Below, piece after piece: positions 10,190-22,927 of a stretch of DNA of 64,000 bases. Each line of letters begins with the position of its first letter. Position 1 is the first letter of the stretch. A program made the position numbers and the translations under genes. The stretch is from Macrothele yani (Eukaryota; Arthropoda; Arachnida; Araneae; Macrothelidae): NCBI GenBank assembly GCA_039090855.1, contig CM077023.1:79087127-79151126 (forward strand). The letters run 5' to 3'. The notes below the pieces were generated by a model that did no database searches, was not told the DNA's origin, and worked only from the letters and a program-made list of their open reading frames with translations.

Positions 10190-10543
10190 TTTTTTAAGGA
10201 GGTAACTTCTTTGGCAGAAATAAAACTCAAATGAGGTTAACGATTGCTATTCATAAGTATCAAAAATTTATTCGTTGGTTCCAAAAATATCCAGGGGCCC
10301 GTGTTCGAATCTCGGTGAGGCATAGACGTTGTGTTTACCTTAGGGCACTGGCTCTGTCCCTTCCCTGGAATCAATGGCCCTAAATTAGGGGACGGGCGAC
10401 TGCTTATAGCCCATCGAGTTGTTCACTATGGTCGTTAAACACCAAACAAATAATCCAGACAAAAAATATACGAGAAAGTGGGCTATTTCTTGAATGGTCC
10501 ACCGGAAAATGTCCCGGCGTCCCGGTGGGCTAATCCGCCCCTG
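10190..10543 (-). mobile_element. hAT-like repeat D, interrupted by a SINE
   Basis: Reading on the minus strand it starts CAGGGGCGGATTAGCCCACC at 10543. It shares its sequence, in order, with 54560-54741: CCGGTGGGC, AATAATCCAG and GAGGTTAACGATT. The 10297-10446 segment is absent from the 54 kb copy and is a SINE insertion. There is no coding capacity. Confidence 0.65.
10297..10446 (+). repeat. 5'-truncated family B SINE in a hAT-like repeat
   Basis: Starts at the B box (GTGTTCGAATCTCGG) and runs through CCCTAAATTAGGGG to CGTTAAACACC. It is flanked by AAAATATCCAG on the left and AAATAATCCAG on the right, which looks like a slightly decayed target-site duplication; the empty site is visible at about 54640-54653. 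Confidence 0.75.
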
Positions 10544-11134
10544 GTCACATGGATATGGAAAAGGTAAGAACGGAGCTTTCCCGTTAATGTGCGAAAGGAA
10601 TGGTAGAAAGGTTTCTGAAAATTCCGAATTTTCCTGGAGTACGAAAAAACCCATAAAATCCAGGTTCCTTTCCGTCATTTCATGGGAAAAGTTATATCAC
10701 AAATATGCCTCATTGATTCACCAAAGGAATTACGGAAAGTGGCTCGTGAATTTCAGAAAAAATGTTTACAGTATAACTACAGAAACTCAAAAGGAAGTTA
10801 AATTTAGAGAGAAAAGTGTCACAAGTCCTCTAAAATCAGGAACAATATGTTTATTTAAGCTTAAAGGTGTAGCACCTACAATTTCTGTATGATGAACTGT
10901 GAATAAAGCACTGCTGAAATACTTTGTACATATTGCAACTAACTGTTTAAGGTATATAACTTTCACAAAGTTTTCTTTAGTTAATTATTATCTTTAACTT
11001 ATTCTCGTTTTCGTGCTGTCATAAGTTGTAGAGTAGGGGGTTTTAGACTCAAGTTTTCTTTCAAAAATCTGTTCGTTATAAATTAACATTTCCTTTTTTA
11101 ATTGCAATGTAAAATTTGGATTTCTTTTGCATTG

Positions 11135-11790
11135 TTTTTCAGGTTTAAATTCTCTCTCAAACGAACTTGGAATTTCGTTATAGCTGAAAATCATTTCTAT
11201 TTATTATGTCACTCTCACAGCTTGAGTTCTCTTTAATCTTCTTCTCTCTGTTTAATAGTAACAGATGAAGAGCATGGGTCGGGCCATGAAGGTTAATGGA
11301 TGCAAGCGAAATTGTTAACTAGTGCTAGGTCATGCTACTCTACGGAGGACATGACTTATATATATATATATTTTAAACTATTTTAGGTGGGAATGTTACT
11401 TGCATCTATGGCCTTGCAGAAACCCATTTCCAACTAGGTCTTTGTAGAAGTGAGAAAATGCAGAGTTTTTGCTGGTCCTTGATAAAGCCAAGGCTCAGTA
11501 TTCTCGACACCTTCTACATTCAGTTGTTTTATTTTATTTTTTTATCTTTTCTCCTTTTACTCACACAGGTAGATACATAACCTTTTCTATGTTGTACTAG
11601 GTGTGAGTCAAAATTATATATGTATTTTTTTGCTTAGGTATCTTCTTTATAGAATGTGAATTCTGAATTTTCAAAACTGCTGCGTTGCGCGTTTTGATTT
11701 TCAGGTTATTTTGCACCCTTCGTGTTAAATTCTAAAATTTTTTCCTTAGTCTTCAGTTTTGCTCTTAAGCTGCCTTTTAGAGTTATAGTA
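11135..11790 (-). repeat. Repeat R copy 3 (reverse orientation)
   Basis: Inverted and diverged copy of 21755-22352, from GAGAGAGAATTT (minus strand, about 11160) through ATGCTCTTCATCTG and an internal TA run to AAAACGCGCAACGCAGCAG near 11690. It contains ACTGAGCCTTGGCTTTATCA. Frames that are open in copies 1 and 2 are broken here. Confidence 0.75.
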
Positions 11791-11799
11791 TACAATTGC

Positions 11800-13190
11800 T
11801 GTCGCCGGCCATTTTTAATCACAAAATAGTAGTACTTTACTCTCCCCTAGGTTCGTAACTTTAATTCTAGCATTTTTAGTTGAAAAACAAATTCAAAGAG
11901 AAGAGCTTCTTGATATGATATAATCACTTCACTGATGAGGCCAAGTAGTGCTTTCAGAAAAGAGTGTTAAATACTCAAAAAACGTTTAACAGCAGCGGCA
12001 TATGAGACAGAATTTGGAATCAATCATGAATTTAAGGAGGCAGAGAAAATGCACAATCTTTTAGCCCCCCTTCCCCCCAAGTGATAAGAATAATACGTTA
12101 AAAATATGAAGAAAATGATTGTTTCTAAATCCTGTTACTTCATTTTACGTTTTCATAATTTTATCATTTTTAACAGGAGGCTTTTCATTGAGTTCCTTGT
12201 AGTATAAGGCATTTTCGTTTTGCTATATTTGTTACATTTTTGTCTGCCTGGGAGTTCAATTATTTGCTCGTTTTCCTTTGTTTATTTTTGTTAATAAATG
12301 CTTTTTTCAAATCTTTTCTCAATGTTGAAGAAATTTGCTTTGACGTACGGACTTTTCACACGTTTTTTTCTTTTTCTTTTTTTTTTAGTTAAAGGCATGT
12401 TTTATTTATTCCCATGCATGACAGATTCTCAAAACTTTCCAGTTTTTTATTTATATTACACAATCAAGGCAGATTTTAAAGTCTTTTCATTCGAAAAGTT
12501 TATTTTTTCATTGTAATGTTGTTTTGTTTAATATGTCACTACTTAAACATTACCTTCTTACCGTCAGTTGTATCAGCGGAACTTCGTCCTGTAAAGCCTC
12601 GATAACTAGTTCATAAACAAATCTTAATTACACACTGAGCTAAACAATTTTAATTACACGACTTGAAAACAACTTACAAGAAAAATAATCCTTATTGCAA
12701 TAACTTCAGGGCACTTCCGGGACGCAGCTTCAACAAAACAGGTCATTAGCACAATACAGAATATTGAACCTCTAACCAACAATTTGTTCGACAAGTTCAC
12801 GCCTGATCTACCAGTTACAACAATTTGCTTCAGTACTTTATCAATAGCACGCCACAACATCACACCTCATCCCCTTTTTTCGCTACTTGCTACAACGTTA
12901 TATATCTTGTTCTTATCAAGTCCACACACACACACACACACTTCACGCACTCTGACCTCAAGACTGTTGCCAACATACTTTCAGTGAGTAAGAAAATATA
13001 ACGTTAAGGTTGAAACGCTTAAAGAAAATGAACTCAAAATTCACATAGAGAAAGAAACTAAAAGTGAACGTTAAATTAGAGTATACGTCATACCATAATT
13101 GAAAAATATATATATATAGGATCGAGAATAGCACGGCAGTGTACGAATTAAAAAAATGTCTCGACAGCGGACTATATTAAAAATATAATA
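11800..13190. other. Unassigned sequence
   Basis: T-rich, with a CA microsatellite at 12926-12941 and no recognised gene or mobile element. Confidence 0.4.
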
Positions 13191-13197
13191 GTGTAAA

Positions 13198-14065
13198 GCA
13201 GTGGCGTATATTCGACGCTAGCTAAGCTAGCTGCGAAGCCCAGAGAACGCACAAATAAAACTGATTTAAATATACGCAAATAAAAGTCAATTATCAACGG
13301 TATTAAAATGTGTCGATGCTTTCGCTGCGGAAAAGAAAAAAAAAACGTGTGCGGATTCACTTCTTTGACTCAGTCTGGCGAGCGAAAACCAACGGCACAA
13401 CGAAAGCAGCTCTTCCAGTCTTCGCAGTTCTGATGCTAAAACCTTCCGTAATATCGCCTGCTAGCGTTTCCATGACAACATGAATCAACTGGTACGGGGA
13501 AATGGGCCATTGCTTTGGGAAACGGTTCGCTCAGAATAGAGAAGACTTAGACTGTCCCAGGCACTCGCATACTCCCGCCCATAAAAGTGTTTCGCGAGAG
13601 TTGTTTCAGTTTTTGTGAAGTGTCAATGTGTGAATTAAAATCAGAGATATTATATCTTAAATTCGTGGCTTTGTTGGATTCTAACTGTTTTGATAAATTT
13701 TGTTAAAGTTTCCCTGAGCATCTACTGTCAGAACTTAAAGAACCATATGCTTAAATTTTGATACAGCTCGACTAAAAAATGAACTGAAGGTGTTTTATTC
13801 CCTTGATGAATAAAAAAACAAATCAGTAAGAGACATTAATTGAATAAATTGGACATAGTGTTTAGTGAAGTGTACAAATTAGCAGACCTCATATTAAGCT
13901 TTCCATCAACAACTGCTGAAAGAAGTTTTTCTGCATTAAAAAGAATCAAGATATATCTTAGAGCCACACACGGACATGCACATTCGAAAAACTTAGTTGT
14001 TTTGTCAGTAGAGAAAAACATTCTTTTTAAATATGAAAAAGTACTCGGAAGAAACATTTTATGAA
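13198..14065 (+). mobile_element. hAT transposon relic
   Basis: A hAT-like end, CAGTGGCGTATATTCG, lies at 13202. It is followed by non-coding sequence and then the C-terminal part of a hAT transposase (13655-14064). No matching right terminal repeat was found, so the right boundary is the end of coding similarity. Linking the terminal motif to this transposase is an inference. Confidence 0.55.
13655..14064 (+). pseudogene. hAT transposase C-terminal dimerisation domain
   Basis: The open part, 13840-14064, reads NKLDIVFSEVYKLADLIL, then SFPSTTAERSFSALKRIK and LSVEKNIL. This is the conserved hAT C-terminal dimerisation region (family pattern: PSTTA-ERSFSALK). Upstream, 13690-13830 still shows FPEHLLSELKEPYA and a shifted continuation with stops, so the copy is dead. 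Zinc-finger and catalytic parts were not recognised. Confidence 0.75.
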
Positions 14066-14248
14066 AACGTATCACTCAAGTTCACACAAGAGGAAGGAAG
14101 AATGGAGTTCATGTACAAATAAGTGTTCAAATCCTAATCCTCATATTTATTTGGTATCATGTACGCAATGGCATGTACCTAAAATTTAGAAAGAAAGTTA
14201 CTTCTATTACTTAACAATTAAAAATTAAACTTCGCAATTAAAAAAAGC

Positions 14249-14311
14249 AGTACTGGGGGGAGAAGGGACGGGTGAGATAGCCCAGGTCCTCTCCCCAAAC
14301 CCCAGTACTGT
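14249..14311. repeat. Short inverted repeat, CAGTACTGGGG ends
   Basis: 63-bp unit bounded by CAGTACTGGGG and CCCCAGTACTG, GC-rich between. It could be a tiny deleted DNA transposon or a hairpin. A purine-rich stretch follows. Confidence 0.6.
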
Positions 14312-14334
14312 TTCCTCCCCCAGTCCCGGGAGAG

Positions 14335-14515
14335 GTATGCGCGCTGTGTATATGATGGAGAGAGAGTTAAGAGGTAATGGAGAGAGAGGAAAGTAAGAAT
14401 GAAGTAGGGAGAAGGAGCAACGGACAGAGGGATAGAGTGAAGAGTGTGAGAATGTAGAAGTCATAGAGAGAAAGGGAGGTAGTAAAATGTGAGAGAGAAC
14501 CAATGCAGAGGAAGT
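14335..14515. repeat. Purine-rich GA stretch
   Basis: About 180 bp of imperfect GAGA-rich sequence. Open frames on the minus strand here are low-complexity. Confidence 0.7.
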
Positions 14516-14539
14516 CCCCCGCCATTTTTATACCTTGTG

Positions 14540-16422
14540 TGAGTGTGTGTGCGTGCGTGTGCAGCCATTATTTTAAAGAACAAAATCTTATCGTTATGCA
14601 GGGATAAAATTATTAAATATAACACTTTTGTTCTAGATTTTCACTGTACTTGCATTTGATTTCAATTATGACTCATTTCAGAAATGGAAACGTAGTCTGA
14701 TACAAGCATCAAATTTCAAATTTAGTATTTCATGCTGAAATCCTGCTACTGGCTCAAATTTTCATGTTTAATTATTGAATAAATTTTTTTAACACTGTTC
14801 TAAGTAGAGGTTTAGGAAAATGAATTTTCATTTTTTTGGATTCATAAAAAATTACGTTTTCCGCCATCTAGAAAAAACCACTTAATTATGAAGTTGGAAA
14901 AACTCTTAAGTATAGGCTGGTTTCGAACTTGATGAACGTATGATAAACGTTCTGTATCATTCATTCACAGGATAAATTTTATCCATGTAAGGAAACCTTT
15001 AAATACAAGAAAGCATTACGAAAATAACTGAATAAGAAACTTTCACAAAGGAAAATTAGTTTTAGTCATACAATTTGAGCTTGAAACCAGCAGTTTAATC
15101 AATGTGAAAAGTAATTGGCCCTCATTGTTATGTACTGATTCAGTGAAGGAGTAAAAAAATCTACTTTTGAGCACAAATACTTGTGCTTAACAAGTTGTAA
15201 TTGATACTGAAAACTAATATTTTTATTAGAATATACATTTCAATATTTTTTCTTAAAAAGATTAAAAAAGTGCGATATGCCAGGCTCACTCGGTCTTTAA
15301 AAAATCTTGACAATAATTGCGTATTTATCATTAATGTATAATTCCAAAATTTTTGAAAAGTAGGTTTTTTTTTTGCTGTGAGAACTCATGATATGTGTTT
15401 CAATAACATATTCCTGGATTTGCTTCGGTAAGTGAGAGAGGTACTAGGCGAGTACGAGAGAGAGAGAGAGACAGAGAGAGAGAGAGAGAAGGGGGGGGGG
15501 AGATAAAGAATAAGTGAGAAAGCGGAGCAGAGAGAGTGGCAATAAGGGAAAGAAAGGGTAAAAGCCATATATATAAATATACATATTTATACAGTAAACA
15601 TTTAGTAAAATTATTTTATGTATATATATTTAACAAACATTTTATTTTATTGTGCTGAAAATCAAGTGAAGCCAGGGTTATTATTAGCATTTGAACTAAC
15701 AGTTGCTAGCCTTTCTAGGTGCGCATGAAGCTTCATATTTCGAGATAGAAGGCTCACATCTACTCGGTGACTAAATTTTTACTAATATATAACCCGGAGT
15801 TAAAATCACGAACAAATTGTGCTAGCTAGCCCCATAGCTGACGAAATTTAATCAAAAAGGATTTCCCAAAATGACGACTGATTTTTGAAAAGCTTGAATC
15901 TGGTTTGCATTAAAAAGCTTAAATCTGGTTTGCATTTCGACAAGTTATAACGAATTTTGCGCTCGGCATTAAAACTGGACAACAAAATATTCAGATCTCC
16001 CTGTTTCTAACGGTAGCAAACATTTGGCGGCTCCCTTTTGATAAGTTTGTATCTGTTTTAATCAAGATGTTTATATGGAGACACAGAGAACCAAAATGCT
16101 CATTGCACGGTGTTCGTGATTTAATGGCATTGGCATGTATATAGCTTAAAGTGGATCAATAAACTGTCATTAAGTTTAAACTCACAGCTCATAATTGGGC
16201 TATGTCGACGAATGAAGCTGAACTCTGTGCGAAGAAGAAGTTTTGCCCAAGACTGACTTTATAATGGCAGAAAGAGACCGTTACTCTAGTTAAGATTTTT
16301 TCTTTACAATTACATGCAGTTTTTTTAATTCTTTTTTTCAGTTTCACACGGTTTTTTTCTTATACTTGACGGTACTTCTTACCTGTCCGCTAGATAATAA
16401 CATAAAAAAAGAATAATGAAAC

Positions 16423-16454
<32 letters not shown>

Positions 16455-17730
16455 AAGGCTCTTGAAACTCACCACGAAAATCTCTTGCGTTATATTTACG
16501 GGAATTCCGGGCATGCCATTCCTGCTTCAACTACTTGCACCATGCAGTGAGCGAATGTTCGGTTTGCAGCAGATTAGCGTTGGGGAGCGTCCTGTTTTAG
16601 TGACAGTTTGATCGCCCCATGACAGACGTCATACCAGCTGCATGTCACTGTGACTGGTCACAAACGAGGGCAGCCGTTTGTGGACATGATCTAGCCTACA
16701 GCAATGTAAAGTCTTTTCATTTGCCATGTTGCGCAATATGTGCATCCTTTTCGAACAACGAGGGAGAAAATATGCGTTGGAAATTGTTCACGATGTATGT
16801 CAGCGAACTTTTTAAATAACTCTATGCAAATGAGTAAATGCCTTGAAAAAGATCGCAGTAAGTATAAATTCTGTAAATACATGTTGCTTAAATTAATCAT
16901 GCGTGTAATCTAGGAAAATTAATAAATATATTAATATTAATATCAGGCATTTTTAAAGCGCACTTTTCAGAAACGATAAGATAGCCTTTTAAAATTCGGG
17001 TATGTTTCTTAAGAATGTGTGTGCAGTTTTTGATGAGTGTCTGTGTGCCACTTTTTTGTTATTATTTGCGTTAGTTAAAATATTAATTCCTTTATCGTTC
17101 AGCTTAATTACACCAGATAAAAAATTAAAATTAATCAAAATTTCACGGACCTGAATGGGTAAATAAAAACAAATGCAGAAAATAGTAAAACTATACTAGT
17201 GATCTGATTTATTGGCGTGGAATTATATAAGTAAGCGTTTCCAAGCTTTCGCATAACAACCAGATGGCTTTTTAAAGGAAGTTAGACAGAAACTGCAATC
17301 TGAATAATAGAAAGCTTTAGCAATTTGAACGCGGTGACTTAACTTGTCAATAAATAGATACTACATTATAGTCATTTAAAAATACGAGGCATCATGTTGG
17401 TTGTGCACGCGGTATCCCGGTAGGGAGAAAACGTTACTTGAAGAACTGGCTCCAAATTCATGATAACTGGAGTGAGACGCTATCATTGAAAGTATCACTG
17501 TTGGTAATGATCTCCAAGGTTTCCCGAATGGCTGTACATTTAAGGGCTTTTTATTCATCAGTGCTATTCATCTTAACCTATACTTATACCAATGGTAAAT
17601 TATATCTGCTTAAGTAAAATATAGCTGATTTTGGAGAACATAGCTGAGACTAAGGATAATTTTATACCTTAATTTTTAAGCATTCCTACACATTTAGGAT
17701 GGTGCGTTAGATCACGACTCCCAAATTCTG
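14540..17730. other. Unassigned sequence with simple repeats
   Basis: Holds a GA microsatellite with a G run at 15457-15500 and a poly-A run at 16422-16448. A 40-bp piece at 16624-16664 is shared with 21058-21095. No gene recognised. Confidence 0.4.
16624..16664 (+). repeat. Fragment shared with 21058-21095 (inverted)
   Basis: GTCATACCAGCTGCATG and CACTGTGACTGGTCACAAA are common to both places, in opposite orientation, so a piece of an unnamed interspersed repeat is present twice. Confidence 0.65.
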
Positions 17731-17735
17731 TCTAG

Positions 17736-17945
17736 CCGCCTCGGTGGCTGAGTTTTCTGAGCGCTGGTGTCAAATCATTCGTCCTAGATGGGCACGGGTT
17801 TGAGTCCCGGGCGAAGTATGGGTGCTGTGCTTATATGATGGAGTTGGCTGTGTTCTTCTCCAGAAATCTGTGGCCCTAAATTAGGGACGGTATATTGCTT
17901 ATAACCTTAAAAGTTGCTCATGATGGTCGTTTAACTCCCTACTCC
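17736..17945 (+). repeat. Family B SINE, diverged
   Basis: tRNA-like head CGCCTCGGTGGCTGAG, B box GGGTTTGAGTCCC, body CCCTAAATTAGGGACGG, end GGTCGTTTAAC. Confidence 0.8.
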
Positions 17946-17949
17946 AAAT

Positions 17950-20930
17950 TTATCCATAGTAAGTGGTGTAAAGTTTTAAAACTGTTATTTAATGGAGCCT
18001 TTCTTTTGACATATTTCTTTTAGTTTTTCTTTTTGTTAATGTGCATTTGGTGATAGCTCTTTCATAAGTAAGGCGTAGGCAGATCATGATTTTTAAATTT
18101 ATCATTTTTGTCATTTTTAGTGAAATCTTAAGCAATATTAAGGTCTTATTACGTTAGCTGCAAATAAACATTAATTGCGAAAACTATAGTTTTTTAAATT
18201 CTTTAGATGCCTTAGATTTTCACAAAGAAACAATAAAAAAATCATTTTGCAAGCTTTTACATTTCTAGCAATGCTACTTTGTGGCCATCAGTCTCGGTTA
18301 CGTACAACAAAATCAAAACTCTCTCACCAATATGTTGGACTCAGACACAAAATTCCACTCAGCAAAATTACGAGATGTCTTTCTCTCATATTTCCATTCC
18401 CTTTGATAGATGGTGACGTCATGTTCTCGCGTTCGACCTTTACTGCAGAGACAACAGAAGACAGTCAGAACGGCTGTTCAACGAAAATATATTCAACAAA
18501 GGCAGTTCACGTATAATTCCACAGTATCTGCTTTAGTTTACTGAAATACGTGTTCAAAGAGAAAACTTTAAATTTTTCCTGACCCCTGTATCGATACGAA
18601 TATTTTTTCGGGAGTGATACTAATGCAAGGCTAAGACTCCGAGCTGAGAAGGAGGTAGTTGTTTAAAAAAAAAAAAAAACTTCTAGAGTCTGATCGGGAA
18701 ACGATAACCAACAAACATTTTTAGAAGTTTCTTTCCGAAAAAATTAATAATTGAGCTTTCATATAGTGTAGGGTAGTAAATCTTTTGTCAGATCGGATTT
18801 ACATATTCTGCGGAAGTACGAACAGTAAACAAAAAGTAGCATTAAATAATAATTAAGAAGAATAATTTCAAGGACGCTGGCGAAATATAAATCAGAGGTT
18901 TATCCAGAAGTTTCAGATTAGGGGCTGCTAAAAATTTTGGTGTCGAGTTAAAAAATTTGGGAGGGTGTTGGATAATCGCAAATTTTTCAAAGGCTGAAAA
19001 TTTTTATAGTAAAACATTTGGATTTTGCACCAAGGATTATAATTGGGGAAAACTTCAAAAATAGTAGACTGTCAATTTTTTTTATTGTAAAGAATGTTTA
19101 AAACTGAGAATCTATTTCTTTTTCAAAACAACGTCAGGTTATTTTGTTTTTGTGGTGTTTATGTTTTTCATCTCTCATGTGCAAATGCTTCCCTAAACAA
19201 GATAAAAGCAACTACATAATAAAATGGTTTGCTGAAACAGTTGATATTGATATTTTCACAAATCTTGTGCATGCTGAAAGGATTCAGAAGTATATTTTCA
19301 AAATCTGTGACAGACTAAAGTAAAGATATACGTACACACGTTTTACGGTTGCAACGACTGACTTAAAACATATGCTTTAAATAAGAAAAACTAAAAGAAA
19401 CATTAGACTGTTGTATACATAAACTTCAAATAAAACAAAAGGGAAAAGGTTATTGCATTGTAGTAGAACATAGTTTAAGATAAAGCCGAGGAATTTATAT
19501 AAATGATAACTGATACTGACAACTGTAATATATCAAATAAAAAGGACTAATAATTAAAAATTAAAAAGCATGTATGCTGAAATTTTTTATGGGGGTTGTC
19601 TGTGTGAGAAAATTGGAGGAGCTGTTGGAAAAGTGTTGGGAGTTGCATAAATCCATGATAGGAACGTTACTGAAATGTACGTACGCTCCGAGAACAAAAC
19701 ATAATGTTTAAAAAAAATAAAGAAAAAACTGTAAAATTCCAATTCATAGCAATTTCAAGTAATTCAAAGTGAAAACTGACCAGTAATAGTTTAGTCCAAT
19801 CAGTTGTACAGATTTTTTTTGCTTACATGGATCTTTCAGTCCACTGTTGGGAATTTTAAACCTTTTGGGGACGGACTAATACAAACGAACTCTGCTGGAG
19901 TATCATTCATTCTTGTAGAATCCGATATCTGTTAGGTGGCATCGTAAAACAGCTCTGATCACTTGAATTCAGGTGTAGTGTAAACGTATGCAGTGGACAA
20001 CAGCTATCTCATGTGGTACGAATCAAACTTGGTTCAGCTTCATCAAACTTCATGTGCTTTTTCATTTGTACAATTTCTTTGTTCACCTAATGGAAATAAC
20101 CTTAAATAAGAAAAGGATGAAATGCTTTCAAATTTCTATGCGTAGTTTGTCTTATCTGTCCTCTTCTTTCACTATCAAATTTTTGTTTTATGATTTATTT
20201 TCTTTTGCTTTATCACATTTCCCAGTATATTTTCTTCCCTTATTCTTTTCATTTTAAAAAGTAAACCATATCTCATTCCTAGTAATGCAGTGTACCTTAC
20301 GCGACAAATTCTTGTGTGAGTATTCGCATTTCCGAAGGAACAGATTTCACCTCCTGGTGTTTTTTATCGCTTTCTCTCAAAAAATGTTTATAGCGTATTA
20401 TTGCATTTTGTAAATCTTGGGAAAATGATTATTTTTTTTAACCCGAAAACCTTTATCTCTCTCTCCCTCTCTCTCTCTCTCTCACTTGCGTTTCCATATT
20501 CTTTGTTTTCTTCTGAATCCTTCAATTGCCCATCAAAAATATTGCATAAGCATAGTCATTGCATTTCGGGTTTGATTTGCTACAGTGTTACTGCATTTTG
20601 ATTTTGAAAATCACCTTTATCACAGCGGAAGGATAGTTTTTATTCGCAGACGTAAGTACATTCACGATATTTTGTGAATGAATTTCCCTTTTATAAATAA
20701 GTTTTTGTTGTTCTAAACACCTTTAAAAATATAATCAAAACGATAAAAGAAGGTATGTTACAAAACAATATTTCTAGATATTTTAAAAACTGTTTAATGA
20801 CAGGCACAGGTGCTTGTGAGAATATTAAAGATGATATTTTGTGAAAATTCACATATTTTCTATTTTACATAAGTAAATATGACGCACAGCTTGTGTTCTA
20901 AAGAGGCAAAGAATTACTGCTACTTATTAT
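17950..20930. other. Unassigned sequence
   Basis: Contains a poly-A run near 18667 and a TC microsatellite at 20457-20483. No coding frame or repeat family recognised. Confidence 0.4.
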
Positions 20931-20959
20931 TATCTTTTCATTTGGGAATATAATGACCC

Positions 20960-21310
20960 CTGCGTGTGTGCGTGGTGCGTCGAAAAGTATGGGGAGTAGC
21001 TTGTCCCTGATTTACAGTCACTGTTGTTGGTTTTTTTATTTTTTTTTGGCTTTTGTGACCAGTCACAGTGGCATGCAGCTGGTATGACATACTGAAGGCT
21101 TTCCACAGCTTGATGAAGGCAATGAAATAGAATCAGACACAATTTCCATGACAAGTCTGTCTAGAGTACATTGTATATTGTTCCTAATTTCAGAGGCACT
21201 TTGGTGCAACCTCCGGGATTTTAGGTTACCGTGATTTCGTCCACTTTGTATTTCTTCTTCGTAATATCTGAATTTGTGTGTTAGATTCGGAGCCACCGTC
21301 CGCCATTCCA
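20960..21310 (-). repeat. Unnamed interspersed repeat fragment
   Basis: Includes the segment shared with 16624-16664 and a possible terminal sequence GTGCGTCGAAAAGTATGG at 20977. The minus-strand open frames here are not recognised as a protein family. Confidence 0.35.
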
Positions 21311-21507
21311 AAATGACGCAGGTACATGCCTCTAAAGTTACGGAAAATAAAAAATAGTCATGAAACGTATTTTAAAGGATCTTGGCAAGCATGAATACAC
21401 TACCCACTATATCAAGTTGAAAAGTTTTAGAACTTTTCCTGTCTTAGATCACTAACTTCTTCTTGTCTGATACTTCTACGATTTTTATCTACGTGGGAAC
21501 CTACTAG

Positions 21508-21700
21508 GTGACCGCGAATGGCCAAAGGTGCGGCTTGTGGGTAATAATTTGTACTGGGCTGGGGTTCGAGTCTGGGATGAGATATGGGTGATGCGATTGT
21601 ATTATTGCCCTAATTTTGCTCTCAACTGGAACCATCGGCCCCAAATTAAGGACAGGCGCGTCCCTATAACTATTAATGCTCACAGGATCGTTAAACCACC
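21508..21700 (+). repeat. Family B SINE, strongly diverged
   Basis: B box GGGTTCGAGTCTGGG, then CCCAAATTAAGGACAGG and GATCGTTAAACC in the usual order. The head is poorly conserved. Confidence 0.7.
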
Positions 21701-21722
21701 TGAAAAAAAGTATCAAATATTT

Positions 21723-21753
<31 letters not shown>

Positions 21754-21754
21754 T

Positions 21755-22352
21755 ACTAAAGAGCAAAGCCGAAGACATAAGAAAAATATTTTAATTTAAA
21801 ACGAAAGTTGCCAAATTAACCTGAAGTTCAAAACGCGCAACGCAGCAGTTATGAAAATTCAGAATTCACACTCTATTAAGAAGAGACTGAAGCAAAAAAA
21901 ATTTTTTGACTCATACCAAGTACAACATAGAAAAAGTTACGTATTGACCGGTGTGAGTAAAAAGAGAAAAAAAGAACAACCGAATGCAGAAAGTGTCGAG
22001 AATACTGAGCCTTGGCTTTATCAAAGACCAGCAAAAACTCTGCATTTTCTCACTTCCACAAAGACCTATTTGGAAATGGGTTTCTGCAAAGTCATGGATG
22101 CAAGTAATAAGCCCGCCAAAAAAATTATATATATATATATGTCATGACCTCCGCAGAGTTGTATGACCAAGCTTTAGTTAACAATTTAGCTTGTATCCAT
22201 AACCTTCCTGGCCCGACCCATGCTCTTCATCTGTTACTATTAAACAGAAAGAAGATGATTATAGAAACTCAAGTTGTAAGAGTGACATAATGAACCATAA
22301 ATAATGTTCAGTAATAACCAATTGCCAAGTTCGCCTGAGAGAGAATTTAATA
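21755..22352 (+). repeat. Repeat R copy 2 (longest)
   Basis: Most complete copy of a roughly 600-bp repeat, bounded by and containing TA microsatellites (21737-21754, 22127-22140, 22351). Copies 1 (9268) and 3 (11135, inverted) match across most of it. An open frame from 21851 is shared with copy 1 (SYQVQHRK-YVLTGVSK and NAESVENTEPWLYQ), and a second short frame (LYDQALVNNLACIHNLPGP) starts at 22142. I do not recognise either product, so whether they are ever translated is unknown. Confidence 0.75.
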
Positions 22353-22529
22353 TATATATATCAAGATCCCAGTAGCAATGAGTCTCATAATTTCCGTTCG
22401 TGAAAACTTATTTTTCCCTTTTTTTCCTTTTTTTTTTTTTTTTTTTTTGAAATAAAAATTATCAGCAAAATGAAGATGCACGCTCAAAATCCATTCGTAA
22501 AAAAAACTACTCCCTTTGACAAATGGCAC

Positions 22530-22595
22530 CTACGAAATATATATATGTATATATTCTATTAAGTATATATGTATATATATATATATATAAATGAT
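22530..22595. repeat. AT microsatellite
   Basis: Interrupted TA repeats; a poly-T run lies nearby at 22432-22449. Confidence 0.75.
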
Positions 22596-22927
22596 AAAAT
22601 TAATTTCTTTTCAGATTGAGGGAAATTTGAATAATGCTTTGACAAACAGAATAATACAAACTATGGAAATATTTTCGTACAAAGCACTAATATATATGAA
22701 AGAATTTTTTTCGGGGAGAAACCGTATGGTGTTGCAAATTCATTCTACGAAGTGAACGAATTAAAAATATCTGTTGTTGGTACTAAACCAAGCAAACTAA
22801 ATAGGTGTCCGTGAATGGAAAAAAGATCATCCTCTCATCAGATGGGGCATACTCCGTTAAGCAGAAAGTACGTGTAAATCCAAACATCCTCGTGAGCTGC
22901 AGAAGAGAATGTAAATCCATTTTATTC

